DNA of 60,927 bases from the NCBI RefSeq assembly GCF_900184255.1, contig NZ_LT854639.1, positions 513,556 to 574,482 on the forward strand. Reading direction: 5' to 3'. Positions within the stretch are counted from its first letter, which is position 1; each line of letters begins with the position of its first letter. A program made the translations under genes and the position numbers. Below are positions 26,933 to 36,479 of this stretch, in pieces. Below the pieces are notes generated by a model. It ran no database searches, had not been told where the DNA came from, and saw only the letters and a program-made list of their open reading frames with translations. The DNA comes from Haloimpatiens massiliensis (GTDB lineage Bacteria > Bacillota > Clostridia > Clostridiales > Clostridiaceae).

Positions 26933-28688
26933 CCACCTTCTCTATAGCATCAAATTTACATACTTGCTTACATATTTCACAACCGTTACACATGTTTTGA
27001 TCTATACTTACCACACCATCTTTAAATTGGAGTGCTGGACATCCTGTCTTTAAGCATGCTTTGCATTTCTTACATTTTTCTGTATTTACAACACATTTAA
27101 TACCTGCTCTTGCCTTTAACACATCTTTCTTAAGAGCACATGGTTGTTTTGTTATTATAACAAACGGTTCTTTGCTATCATGAGCTTCTTTAACAGCTTC
27201 CTCTGTAGATTTTAAATCATATGGATCTACCACTCTTATATTTTCTTCTTTGATTCCAACAGATAGAGCTACCTTCTCTAAATCTACCATTGGAGCTGGC
27301 TTATTTTGAAGAGTTTTTCCTGTTCCAGGGTTTTCTTGATGCCCTGTCATCGCAGTTATTCTGTTGTCTAATATACAAGTAACTATAGGTATATTATTAT
27401 AAACTGAGTTTATAAGTCCTGTAATTCCTGAATGGAAGAATGTAGAATCTCCTATAAATGCAAATACTTTCTTATCTTCTCTTTTTGCCATTTGATTAGC
27501 TTTTTCCATTCCCAGTCCGCCGGAAATTGATGCTCCCATACATATAACTGTATCAGTTACACTTAAAGGTGGTACTAATCCTAGCGTATAACATCCTATA
27601 TCGCCAGTAGCTATTACATCTTTATATTTAGAAACCGCATAGAATATTCCTCTATGGGGACATCCTGGACAAAGTACTGGTGGTCTAGATGGTGCCTTAA
27701 TATCTGTATTATAAACCCCTTTGTTTTCTTCTTTTAATATAGCTTTTCTTATTATATCTGGATTTAATTCTTCGCAAATTGGAATAACTTCTTTTCCTAT
27801 GCAAGAAATTCCCATAGCTTTGACTGCTGTTTCAATATATGGATCATTTTCTTCTATAATGTAAAGTTTTTCCACCTTTGAAGCAAAATTTCTAATCATC
27901 TCATCTGGAAGTGGATAACTATATCCTATTTTTAAGTAGGAAGCCTTGTCCCCAAAAACTTCTTTGGCATATTGATAGGATATACCACTAGTTATAATAC
28001 CTATTTTAGTATCTCCCATTTCTATCCTATTTAAGAAAGTTTTATTTGAATACTGTCTTAATTTTTCTAGTCTTTCTTCAACTTCGTAGTGTTTTGCCTT
28101 AGAGTGAGCTGGTATCATTACATACTTTTTAACATTTTTCTCATAAGGTTTTACTCCTACTTCGCTTCTTTCACCTAGTTCTACTATAGATTTTGAGTGT
28201 GAAATTCTAGTGGTACTTCTAAACAACACTACTGTATCATATTCTTCACTTATTTTATAAGCTTCCCTCATATATTCTAAACATTCCTGGGAATCTGATG
28301 GTTCTATTAGAGCTATCTTAGCATGTGGTGCATAGTATCTATTATCTTGTTCATTTTGAGATGAATGCATTCCTGGATCATCTGCAGTTACAACTACTAA
28401 TCCACCATTTACACCTTCATATGCCATGGTGAAAAGTGGGTCTGCAGCTACATTTAAACCTACATGCTTCATAGTACTTAAACTTCTTGCGCCACCTATA
28501 GCAGCACCTGAAGCTACTTCTAATGCCACCTTTTCATTTGGTGCCCACTCAGCATATACTCCTTCATATTTGGCAAGATTTTCAAGTATTTCAGTACTTG
28601 GCGTTCCTGGATAAGCTGAAGCTATAGTAACTCCTGCCTCGTAGGCTCCCCTTGCTATAGCCTCGTTACCTGACATTATAACTTTCAT
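26925..28688 (-). CDS. iorA: Indolepyruvate:ferredoxin oxidoreductase, alpha subunit
   Basis: A 587-residue subunit. The N-terminal pyrimidine-binding domain (GNEAIARGAYEAGVTIASAYPGTPSTEI) is followed by a thiamine-diphosphate domain with CPGCPHRGIFYAVSK and GDIGCYTLG (near 345-370) and GDSTFFHSGITGLINSVYN. Two C-terminal 4Fe-4S clusters follow (CKKCKACLKTGC and CNGCEICKQVC). It pairs with IorB. The ribosome site before ATG 28688 is weak (GGTAACGG). The gene is separated from ptb by the tnpB element, so it may have lost or changed its promoter. Confidence 0.95.
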   Translation of the reverse strand: MKVIMSGNEAIARGAYEAGVTIASAYPGTPSTEILENLAKYEGVYAEWAPNEKVALEVASGAAIGGARSLSTMKHVGLNVAADPLFTMAYEGVNGGLVVVTADDPGMHSSQNEQDNRYYAPHAKIALIEPSDSQECLEYMREAYKISEEYDTVVLFRSTTRISHSKSIVELGERSEVGVKPYEKNVKKYVMIPAHSKAKHYEVEERLEKLRQYSNKTFLNRIEMGDTKIGIITSGISYQYAKEVFGDKASYLKIGYSYPLPDEMIRNFASKVEKLYIIEENDPYIETAVKAMGISCIGKEVIPICEELNPDIIRKAILKEENKGVYNTDIKAPSRPPVLCPGCPHRGIFYAVSKYKDVIATGDIGCYTLGLVPPLSVTDTVICMGASISGGLGMEKANQMAKREDKKVFAFIGDSTFFHSGITGLINSVYNNIPIVTCILDNRITAMTGHQENPGTGKTLQNKPAPMVDLEKVALSVGIKEENIRVVDPYDLKSTEEAVKEAHDSKEPFVIITKQPCALKKDVLKARAGIKCVVNTEKCKKCKACLKTGCPALQFKDGVVSIDQNMCNGCEICKQVCKFDAIEKVGE

Positions 28689-28730
28689 AATATTACCGTT
28701 ACCAAAACCTTATAAAACTTTATAAAAAGA

Positions 28731-28787
28731 TTATATAAGTATATAGTTTTGTTTCTTTCCTACTTCATAATGTCCGATTTTGCCCAT
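28731..28787 (-). CDS. Possible 18-codon leader peptide before iorA
   Basis: A perfect AGGAGG (28795-28800) lies seven bases before an ATG that opens an 18-codon frame (MGKIGHYEVGKKQNYILI) ending 42 bases before iorA. The ribosome site is inside the stem AACCTC/GAGGTT. It could be a chance frame in the RNA end of the tnpB element. Confidence 0.3.
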   Translation of the reverse strand: MGKIGHYEVGKKQNYILI

Positions 28788-28908
28788 TTTATAACCTCCT
28801 GCAAAGAGGTTAAATTGCGGCTACTTTCGTTTGTATAACACTCCATAGGCTTTGATATACTTTATAAGTATATTGGGTTATAACGATTACCCAGTTTAGT
28901 AAATCCTT
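28788..28908 (-). ncRNA. Candidate TnpB guide-RNA (omega-RNA) scaffold remnant
   Basis: Downstream of tnpB, beyond the inserted small element, consecutive hairpins occur on the tnpB strand: TGGGT...ACCCA (about 28874-28893), ATATACTT-ATA-AAGTATAT (about 28855-28875) and AACCTC...GAGGTT (28793-28811). TnpB genes are known to be followed by structured RNA that reaches the right end of the element. The exact ends cannot be fixed without comparison. Confidence 0.45.
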
Positions 28909-29070
28909 TAGGTACATGAAAATAGATAACAAGTCAAAGATGCAGGTATATTTTGTGTCAGACAAGGAAGCAGGTTCCGCCGCTAGTAGAACTATCGGTG
29001 GGTTCTGCTGACGCAGTATGACGCAAAATAGACGAGCATACTGACTTGTTATTTATTTGAATGTGCCTTA
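28908..29070. mobile_element. Small inverted-repeat element (MITE), copy 1
   Basis: One of three near-identical copies (others at 37966-38128 and 58810-58972). Ends GGTACATGAAAATA and GGCACATTCAAATA are inverted, and both sides carry a direct TTA. The inner arms (ATAACAAGTCA / TGACTTGTTAT) extend the palindrome, with nested GC-richer hairpins in the middle. It begins five bases after the tnpB stop and separates it from the presumed guide-RNA scaffold. Confidence 0.85.
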
Positions 29071-29075
29071 GGTGA

Positions 29076-30203
29076 TTATACTAAACCATAGTTTGCAAGG
29101 TTGTATGAAGCATTTTTATCTCTATCACAAGTAAATCCACATTTGCATTTATAAACCCTATCTGAAAGTTTTAAGTCTTTCTTGATGTTGCCACAATGAC
29201 TACATGTTTTACTTGAAGGATAAAATGTAGGTACTTGAACAAATTTAATACCATACTTTTCACATTTATATTTCATCTGATTGATAAAAATATTAAACCC
29301 CTGCTCTGCTATTGCCCTTGATAAGTGCTTATTCTTCATCATATTAGATACTTTTAAATCCTCCATAACTATTCTATATGGTTTGGCTTTCACCATTTTG
29401 GAAGTAGTTTGGTGTATATGATTTAATCTAATATTTTTAAGCTTACTATGAAGTTTTTTAATCTTCTTTTCAAGTTTTGCAATGTTCTTAGTTTTTTGGT
29501 AACTCTCTCCCTTCTTATTCATAATATATTTTCTTGAACATTGTCTTTGAAGCCTTTTTAACTTTTTACTTAGTTTTTTAACTTTGTTTGTTTTATTAAC
29601 ATTCCTAGTGTCTAATTTATCTATATTTGTTATTGCTAATTGAGATATTCCTAAATCAATTCCTAAGCTAAAATTATTTAATTTAACAGTTTTAATATTA
29701 TCTTCAATGCCTACTGAAAGTACCCATACTCTGCCATTAAAATGCACCCTAGGGTTTTTAAACTTTGTTACAGCAGTTAAATCTATATCATAATCTGATT
29801 TATATTTAACTTTACCTATCTTTTCAAGATTAACAAAGTTATCTTGAAAATAAATTTTTTCATATCTACTATAAAATCTAGGTTCTGATTTCTTCTTGCT
29901 TTTAAATTTAGGAAAACCTCTTCCATTAAAGAAATTAGTATATGCTTTATCTAAATCTCTAATACTCTCTTTAAGTGTTGCATTAGATACTTCATATAAC
30001 CACTCATAACCTGCGGTATTCTTCAAAACAGTTAATTGTTTCCCTAAATCTATAACTGATAGTTTTTTACTATTAAATTTATAGCTATCTATTTGCTTGG
30101 CTAACGCCCAATTATAAACAAATCTCATACAGCCTATATGTTTATACATTAAAATTATTTGCTCTTGCGTTGGATATAGCCGTATATTTAATGCTTTTAT
30201 CAT
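29076..30203 (-). CDS. tnpB: TnpB RNA-guided endonuclease, IS200/IS605 family
   Basis: A full-length 375-residue TnpB. The RuvC catalytic residues are in place: Asp183 in GIDLGIS, Glu281 in RIVMEDLKVS and Asp362 in CDRDKNASYN. The zinc ribbon is CSHCG...YKCKCG (334-355). An N-terminal helix-turn-helix (LYPTQEQIILMYKHIGCMRFVYNWAL) is typical. TnpB cuts DNA guided by RNA made from the element's right end and favours element retention. No tnpA is adjacent. AGGTGAT precedes the ATG. It lies between ptb and iorA in the same orientation, so it interrupts a metabolic gene group. Function class is sure. Confidence 0.95.
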   Translation of the reverse strand: MIKALNIRLYPTQEQIILMYKHIGCMRFVYNWALAKQIDSYKFNSKKLSVIDLGKQLTVLKNTAGYEWLYEVSNATLKESIRDLDKAYTNFFNGRGFPKFKSKKKSEPRFYSRYEKIYFQDNFVNLEKIGKVKYKSDYDIDLTAVTKFKNPRVHFNGRVWVLSVGIEDNIKTVKLNNFSLGIDLGISQLAITNIDKLDTRNVNKTNKVKKLSKKLKRLQRQCSRKYIMNKKGESYQKTKNIAKLEKKIKKLHSKLKNIRLNHIHQTTSKMVKAKPYRIVMEDLKVSNMMKNKHLSRAIAEQGFNIFINQMKYKCEKYGIKFVQVPTFYPSSKTCSHCGNIKKDLKLSDRVYKCKCGFTCDRDKNASYNLANYGLV

Positions 30204-30208
30204 GTTTT

Positions 30209-30277
30209 ATCACCTCACTTTGCTATTTATATATAATTATGTTCAATAACTTATTTTTTATAATATTTTGAGGTGAT
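30209..30277. repeat. Inverted repeat upstream of tnpB, probable element left end
   Basis: ATCACCTCA (30209-30217) and TGAGGTGAT (30269-30277) are perfect inverted repeats around 51 AT-rich bases. IS605-type left ends carry such subterminal hairpins. Confidence 0.5.
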
Positions 30278-30369
30278 TCTACTAGATAATTTTGAAGCCT
30301 ATTAAAAAATAGTAGACTTTTATAAATTTTTAGAGTCTTTCTTTAACTGTTAATAAGCCCCCCTTAGAA

Positions 30370-31269
30370 TTATTTTACAGCCAAAGCTCCCAGCGCTATA
30401 GAATACAATTTAGATTTCGCACTATCAGCTCTGGATACAAGTACTACAGGACATTTAGCTCCCACTATTATTCCTGCATTTTCTGCCCCAGCAAAGTATG
30501 TCAATGATTTTCCTAATAAATTACCTGCTTCTATGTTTGGAACTAATAATATATCTGCCTCTCCTGCTACAGAACTATGAATTTCTTTATGCTTTGCTGC
30601 CTCTTTAGATATAGCATTATCTAGAGCTAAAGGTCCATCTATGGTGCATCCCTTAATTTGCCCTCTCTTACTCATTTGACTTAATGCTGCAGCATCTAAT
30701 GTTGCCTGCATCGATGGATTCACAACTTCCACTGCACATAATGGAGCTACCTTTGGATTATCTATTCCAAGAGCATTAGCAACCTTTACTGCATTATTTA
30801 TAATTTCTATCTTATCCTTTAATTCTGGATATGGTACCATACCTCCGTCTGTTAAGAATATAAGTTTTGAATAGGTCTTTACTCCATAAATCATCACATG
30901 AGACAACAAGGTATTGCCTCTAAGATTAGCCTCTTTATTTAAAACTGCTTTTAAAAGTGGAGCTGTTCCAAGCATGCCTTTCATTATAAAATCAGCTTGT
31001 CCCTTTGATACAAATTCCACGGCCTTTGCTGCGGCTTTTATGATATCCTTTTCATTTACTATTTTTATATTGTCTAAACTATAGTTTTCTTCTTCACAAA
31101 TTTGTTTTATTTTTTCTTCATCACCAACCAATATAGCATCAACTATATCTAGTTTTACTGCTTCTGTTACAGCCTCCAATACTGGCTTATCTTGGGCTAC
31201 TGCTACAGATAAAGTTCTTTTTGAACCTTCTTTGGCCCTTTGAATTAGCTCTTCTAATCTAGTAATCAC
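30370..31269 (-). CDS. ptb: Phosphate butyryltransferase
   Basis: A 300-residue enzyme of the phosphate acetyl/butyryltransferase family (Ptb length, shorter than Pta). Typical segments are GQADFIMKGMLGTAPLLKAVLNKE (near 90), GNTLLSHVMIY and TDGGMVPYPELKDKIEI (near 140), and ANILLVPNIEAGN-like DILLVPNIEAGNLLGKSL (near 240). It makes acyl phosphates from butyryl- or branched acyl-CoA for ATP production by butyrate kinase. A longer frame to 31308 exists, but AGAAGGGGG directly before the GTG at 31269 decides the start. A butyrate-kinase gene would be expected beside it and is absent. Confidence 0.9.
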   Translation of the reverse strand: MITRLEELIQRAKEGSKRTLSVAVAQDKPVLEAVTEAVKLDIVDAILVGDEEKIKQICEEENYSLDNIKIVNEKDIIKAAAKAVEFVSKGQADFIMKGMLGTAPLLKAVLNKEANLRGNTLLSHVMIYGVKTYSKLIFLTDGGMVPYPELKDKIEIINNAVKVANALGIDNPKVAPLCAVEVVNPSMQATLDAAALSQMSKRGQIKGCTIDGPLALDNAISKEAAKHKEIHSSVAGEADILLVPNIEAGNLLGKSLTYFAGAENAGIIVGAKCPVVLVSRADSAKSKLYSIALGALAVK

Positions 31270-31476
31270 CCTTATTCCCCCTTCTCCAATTTTTAAACAT
31301 CCAAACATACATTTATATGATTACTAATTTTTAAATCAATAATAGAGCAAATCTTTAGCTCAAGTTAAAGTTTTTACTCTATCTTAATCTTTTAAAATCA
31401 TTATTTTGATTATAGAATATTTTCCGAATTTTTTAAAAATGCCTTTAATTCTAGTATAATATTTCAAATATTTTTG

Positions 31477-32562
31477 TCAATGCAATCTGCTAAAGTGCAC
31501 CTTTTTTATTAAAGACACTATCAATATTACACTAGGAAATAATACTTGCATTATTATCTGATACACTACCCATAAATTTAAAAACTCATTAGCTTCCATA
31601 ACACCTTTAAACATTAAATAGCTAAAATTTAACACTAGAAACATTGTAGGTACTAAAATGTCTCTATAATTTTCTAAATTAAACACACTTTGTATTCCTT
31701 TTGAAACCCCCAAAACGCAAAGAGAAAATTCTGTAAATTGAGTTATAATAAAAGCTACAGAAGCTATTATTTCTAATCTTTGAAATTCTCCCTTAAATAC
31801 CATTCTTTTTATAGCTTCATAACTTGGATAATACTGAGTTGAATATATTTCCCCGCCTAAGAGCATTATTTGTACAATAATACCAGTTATAACTATAACT
31901 CCTGCTGCAATTAAAGGTTTAACAAATATGCAAGTATTTTTATCAGACTTCACACAATCACAGAAATTTAAAAATATTATTAATTCACTAAAAGGCAGTG
32001 CTACTATTTTTAAAGCCTGCGTACTTATTTTACCTAAGCCACTTTGAAAAACTGGCTGTAAATTTGCAGCATTCATTTGAGGGATTAATAGTAACCATGT
32101 AAAAAAAATAAATATTAATATACCTCTTATAAAAAATTGAACCCAATTAGCTAAAACATCAATACCTGCATTTAATATCCATATGCTCAATATCCCAATA
32201 ATTAATATTGGGATAAACTTTGGAGTATAAAAAAGAGCGGTTAACTTAGCAAAATCTATAAAATCATTTAAAATATAAGCTCCTAGAAGAAGAGCATGAA
32301 AAATAACTATTATACTTAAAATTTTACCAAAAACTTTGCCAAAAGATATCTCCAATATGTTGAAAATATTTTTTCCTGGATATAAGTTCATTAATTTTCC
32401 ATATAATATTACGACAGGTATACTCAAAACTAATGCTAAAGTTGCAGCTATCCAAGCATCCTGTTTTAACTCAGAGCCTATACCAAATATTAGAAAAGGG
32501 CCTAAAATATAAGTAAATACAAGCAACTGTAACTGCTTATTGGAAATAATATCTTTTTTCAT
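31477..32562 (-). CDS. Spore germinant receptor subunit B (GerAB family)
   Basis: A 361-residue polytopic protein with about ten hydrophobic helices. The N-terminal NKQLQLLVFTYILGPFLIFG and the central LPFSELIIFLNF are typical of GerAB, an APC-superfamily-like permease subunit that binds the germinant in the inner spore membrane. It is the last gene of the four-gene receptor operon and starts five bases after the small gene. The likely germinants are amino acids, but this is family knowledge only. Confidence 0.92.
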   Translation of the reverse strand: MKKDIISNKQLQLLVFTYILGPFLIFGIGSELKQDAWIAATLALVLSIPVVILYGKLMNLYPGKNIFNILEISFGKVFGKILSIIVIFHALLLGAYILNDFIDFAKLTALFYTPKFIPILIIGILSIWILNAGIDVLANWVQFFIRGILIFIFFTWLLLIPQMNAANLQPVFQSGLGKISTQALKIVALPFSELIIFLNFCDCVKSDKNTCIFVKPLIAAGVIVITGIIVQIMLLGGEIYSTQYYPSYEAIKRMVFKGEFQRLEIIASVAFIITQFTEFSLCVLGVSKGIQSVFNLENYRDILVPTMFLVLNFSYLMFKGVMEANEFLNLWVVYQIIMQVLFPSVILIVSLIKKVHFSRLH

Positions 32563-32567
32563 AGAAT

Positions 32568-32786
32568 CTATCCTCCCAAAATATTCTTTAATAGTTCAAA
32601 AAACTTTCCAATATATATCATAGGATCAGGTATATAAATCTTAAGAGCTATTAAAGAGCTAATTACAACACTTATAGACATTATAAAAATATATACTGGG
32701 ATTTCTCGTTTTAAATCTTTATGCCATAATTTTGCTACATTATAACTAGAAATTGATACATAAAAACATATTACTAATACAATCAT
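32568..32786 (-). CDS. Small two-helix protein in ger operon (D-subunit-like)
   Basis: A 72-residue protein with two hydrophobic helices (about 1-20 and 30-50) and short charged loops, encoded between the C and B genes, one base after the first and five before the second. Small two-TM proteins of ~70-75 residues are known in some Bacillus germinant-receptor operons as D subunits that modulate receptor function. Size, topology and position fit; sequence homology is unproven. Confidence 0.75.
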   Translation of the reverse strand: MIVLVICFYVSISSYNVAKLWHKDLKREIPVYIFIMSISVVISSLIALKIYIPDPMIYIGKFFELLKNILGG

Positions 32787-32787
32787 A

Positions 32788-33933
32788 TTACTCTCTCACT
32801 TTTATATTTTGTTTATTTAATCCGCTATATTTTATATTCACATTTGCATACACCTTTATGTCCGTATCTTGGTATTTATCTTTCCATTTATTTCCTATTT
32901 TCCTCCATTCTTTAGGTACATCTTTTCTTATTAAATCTCCAAATCCCACTATGTCACTTTTGTATTCTTTTTGAAGCTTTTGTATTAATTCATTTGCATT
33001 TTTATCTATATATTCCTCTACCTGCTTTTTAAGTTTTTCTCTATTTTCCTTAGAAATATAATTCACTTCTTCTTCCGCTAATTCAGATATTGCTACATCT
33101 ATATTTATATATGTACTTATGTATATTTTATTATTTTCTGTTTTTACCTTTAACTTTCTATTTGTATTCATAATTTCTAAACTTACATTATCCTTATTAT
33201 GTAGTTCTATAGGAATTATAAATATTGGATTTTTCTCTCTTAATATTTGTAGAGTAACCGCCTCCTCTTCATTTAATTTACCTATCATTTTATCCTGTTT
33301 AAAAACAGCTGTTCCAAACACTTGAAAATATACTTTACTTTCTTGTTTAACTGTTTTAACCATAGGAGCAGTGGCATCAATCCCTTTGTTTGACAAATCA
33401 CTTATAAATTTAAAACTCTCTACAGAATTATATTTTCCTATTTTATTAGAATTTTTAATGGTTTCCGCCAATTCATACGATATTATTTCATCTTCTATTT
33501 TACCCTTAGTAAGAATTTCAGACGCAGTATCCATTCCAGATATTAAAATCCACATATCATTTCTTACCTCTACATCTCTATTAATTAAATCTATAGCTGG
33601 TACTATTCCTTCTTCTGCAATTTCTTCACTTACTATAACAACTTTAGCATGAGATAGTTGCAACACTTTTCCTGTATTTTCAATAGCATCTCTAAGTGCT
33701 GAATGTATAGTTTTACCCCGACTTTGAACTATATCGGATTTTATAGCATTACTACCAATAGATGCTTCCATTATTTCTAAGGTTAATATATACTCATCCT
33801 TATCCTTATCTACTGCAAAACCTGCTACATATTTTACATCGTCCATTTCTGTATAATCCCAGCATCCACAAAAGACTATAGAAAAAGCTACCAACATAAA
33901 TAAAATAATAATTTTACTTATACTATTTTTCAT
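32788..33933 (-). CDS. Spore germinant receptor lipoprotein (GerAC family)
   Basis: A 381-residue protein with a lipoprotein signal ending FCGC|W at Cys24, followed by the hallmark WDYTEMDDVKYVAGFAVDKD. Domains I-III of Ger(x)C follow, including the LSHAKVVIVSEEIAEEGI segment near 95. It is anchored by lipid to the outer face of the inner spore membrane and is needed for receptor function. It follows the A gene by four bases. Confidence 0.94.
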   Translation of the reverse strand: MKNSISKIIILFMLVAFSIVFCGCWDYTEMDDVKYVAGFAVDKDKDEYILTLEIMEASIGSNAIKSDIVQSRGKTIHSALRDAIENTGKVLQLSHAKVVIVSEEIAEEGIVPAIDLINRDVEVRNDMWILISGMDTASEILTKGKIEDEIISYELAETIKNSNKIGKYNSVESFKFISDLSNKGIDATAPMVKTVKQESKVYFQVFGTAVFKQDKMIGKLNEEEAVTLQILREKNPIFIIPIELHNKDNVSLEIMNTNRKLKVKTENNKIYISTYINIDVAISELAEEEVNYISKENREKLKKQVEEYIDKNANELIQKLQKEYKSDIVGFGDLIRKDVPKEWRKIGNKWKDKYQDTDIKVYANVNIKYSGLNKQNIKVRE

Positions 33934-33937
33934 ATTT

Positions 33938-35554
33938 CTATTCCTTCTCTTTAATATTATTTCTCATTCTTATGAAATCCTTAGATATAAATTTAGTTCT
34001 ATATTTTAATAGCCACCAAGGCGCTCTTATGGTTGAATCTACTATAGTATATTTCTCTAAATTTGCTATCTTTAACATATATGGTATACCAAAGCTTTTT
34101 ATAGACATTAAATGAATAAATAAGCCCATGCCCACAAATATCACCCCATATATTCCTAAGATTGATGCTGCAATTAAAAATATAAATCTTAAAGAAATTA
34201 TTGCTGCTTTCATTTCATAAATAATCAATCCTGATATACCTGTAATACCTACAACAATTACCATAGGTGCACTTACAAATTTTGCGTTTACAGCTGCATC
34301 ACCTAGAACTAAAGCTCCTACAATACTAACTGCTCCGCCCACATGCTTAGGGAGTCTAGTACCTGCTTCTCTTATTATTTCAAAAGTAACTAACATAACC
34401 ATACATTCTATCACCGTTGGAAGAGGCACCCCTTCTCTAGCTAAATATATACTTAAAGCTAACTCAGTAGGAATTAATTCCTTATGAAATGTAGTAATTG
34501 CAACATAAATGCCTGGTGTAATTATAGTAATAATAAAAGCAATTATTCTTATAACTCTATTTATAGATGCAAATATAAATTGATCATAGTAATCTTCATT
34601 TACTTGAAAATATTCAACGAATAAAAATGGAAGAGTTAGCACTACAGGTGTACCATCACATAATAAAGCTATTCTTCCCTGTAAAAGTTTAGAAGCCACC
34701 ACATCTGGTCTTTCAGTATTTCCAATAGTTCTAAAAGGTGATAATGGTGCATCATTTATACATTCTTGTATAACTGCAGTAGAAAAAATTCCATCTATAT
34801 TTATATCATCTAATCTTTTTTCCAGTTCCATTAAAATTTTCTCATTAGCTATTCCCTCTACATAAGCTATACAAATTTTAGTCCTGCTTCTCACGCCTAA
34901 TTCTCTGAACTTAAACTTTAAATCTGGTGAATTTATTTTTCTTCTAATTAAAGATAAATTTTTAATTATAGATTCATTAAATCCTTCCCTAGGTCCCTTT
35001 ACAATAGTTTCAGAAGAAGGCTCCTCTATAGACCTAGTATCCCAACCTTTAGTATTAATAATTAAAGCTTTATCATAGCCATCTATAAATAATATAGAAT
35101 CTCCATAAAGTAAATTATGAATTAATTCATCTACACTATTTACGCTTTTTATCTCATCTACCATAATGACTTGATCACTTATATGCTGTACTAGCTCCTC
35201 TTTCACTCTATTTAACCCTTGCTTATTATATTGATTTAAATTATATGTTGTAATTGGATATATAATATTTTCATTTATAGTTTGATTTTTTACCATTCCA
35301 TCTATAAAAATTAGACAAAATTCTATAGAAGAATCTCTATTTTTAAATTTTCTATAAATTATAGTATCATCGTCCTTTAATATATCTTTCTGAAACAAAT
35401 CTATATTTTTTTGAAGTGATTTATTTAAATTATACTGTTCAAGTACATTTTTTAGTGTTTTACTATTTTTATTATTTATTTGACCCTTTCCTCTACTATT
35501 TTTGTTCTGTTTGTTCCTTTTAAATTGTTTAAATAGCTTTTTCACTAAAATCAC
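33938..35554 (-). CDS. Spore germinant receptor subunit A (GerAA family)
   Basis: A 538-residue protein with a large cytoplasmic N-terminal part (to about 330) and four to five C-terminal helices. Typical motifs are LSLIRRKINSPDLKFK, SPFRTIGNTERPDVVASKLLQGR and PTVIECMVMLVTFEIIREAGTRLP. The N-terminus carries an unusual Lys/Asn/Gln-rich stretch of ~30 residues. It is the first gene of the receptor operon in the order A-C-small-B. GGAAG lies before the start. Confidence 0.94.
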   Translation of the reverse strand: MILVKKLFKQFKRNKQNKNSRGKGQINNKNSKTLKNVLEQYNLNKSLQKNIDLFQKDILKDDDTIIYRKFKNRDSSIEFCLIFIDGMVKNQTINENIIYPITTYNLNQYNKQGLNRVKEELVQHISDQVIMVDEIKSVNSVDELIHNLLYGDSILFIDGYDKALIINTKGWDTRSIEEPSSETIVKGPREGFNESIIKNLSLIRRKINSPDLKFKFRELGVRSRTKICIAYVEGIANEKILMELEKRLDDINIDGIFSTAVIQECINDAPLSPFRTIGNTERPDVVASKLLQGRIALLCDGTPVVLTLPFLFVEYFQVNEDYYDQFIFASINRVIRIIAFIITIITPGIYVAITTFHKELIPTELALSIYLAREGVPLPTVIECMVMLVTFEIIREAGTRLPKHVGGAVSIVGALVLGDAAVNAKFVSAPMVIVVGITGISGLIIYEMKAAIISLRFIFLIAASILGIYGVIFVGMGLFIHLMSIKSFGIPYMLKIANLEKYTIVDSTIRAPWWLLKYRTKFISKDFIRMRNNIKEKE

Positions 35555-35623
35555 TTCCTTTTGCTATAAAATTCTACTTGATTTATTATTTGCAAAAAAG
35601 CTTAATATATTCAAATAATAAGA

Positions 35624-35959
35624 ATATTGTGAAGCAATACATTGAAAAAAAATCTGATTTTAATTCCGTAATAAATGTGTAATTTGGGACTGTTCACAAT
35701 ACGCCAAGAACTTCTAAATGTCTCACAGTTAAAGCCCCTAAAGCTTTCAAACTCACTCGTTCCTCGTTCAAACATGAAAGCTTCTTAACGGGTCTTTAAC
35801 TGTGAGACATAAGAAGTTCTAAGGCTAGTTCAATAGTCCCCAATTCCACATTTATTACTACATTAAAATCAGATTTTTAGTTTAATATGTTTATGGTTGG
35901 AGAGGAGAAGCCTACTAAAGGATGATTTTCCTCCACTACGTTACGGAAAATCTTTAATT
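35624..35959 (+). mobile_element. ~340-bp palindromic element, copy A
   Basis: A nearly perfect long hairpin (arms beginning AAAAATCTGATTTTAAT at 35648 and its complement near 35880), with inner arms AGAACTTCT and TGTCTCACAGTTAAAG and a central AAGCTTTCAAACTC block. A 60-base tail carries CTCCACTACGTTACGGAAAA. It matches copy B (36538-36876) in opposite orientation and contains no long reading frame. Confidence 0.8.
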
Positions 35960-36183
35960 TATAAAATAAATAAAAAGGCTCGCATAATCTTTTTTAGGCG
36001 TAGCCTTTCGTTCAATCTACAATATTAGTTACTAATATTATTTTTATTAATTGTGAGATAGAATTATTAACTTTGATTATATACTAATGAATAATTAATT
36101 ATGAAAATACATTAATATGTAAGAGTTAATATATTTTGCCGTGAGGCATTGGTTTGTATAAATCTTAATTTGTAGGGTAGACC

Positions 36184-36372
36184 AGGTAATAAGTAAGAAG
36201 TAAAAAGTAAGAGTTAAGAATAAAACTCAAAGAGTTTTTTATAATTAATTTATGAATAAGTAACAAGAGAACAGCTAGTAAAAATAAGAGCTCTTGAAAA
36301 AATTTAGCAAAGCTGAATTTTCACTACAACTATTACTTCTTAGTTATTACCTATTACTTATCTACAAGTTCT
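36184..36372. repeat. Dispersed AT-rich repeat family, copy 2
   Basis: AGGTAATAAGTAAGAAGTAA words, then AAAACTCAAAGAGTTTTTTA, TAAGAGCTCTTGAAAAAATT and a GCTGAATTTTC block, ending in TTATTACCTATTACTTAT. The same order occurs at 45884-46100. Confidence 0.7.
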
Positions 36373-36479
36373 TATTTATCTAACAATTAAAGTTATGTAT
36401 TCTTATATATAAATCCTAATCATGCCTATGTATTTAGGCTGGCTATCGCCAATAAAAAATTTTTAAAGCGCTAAAAAAA

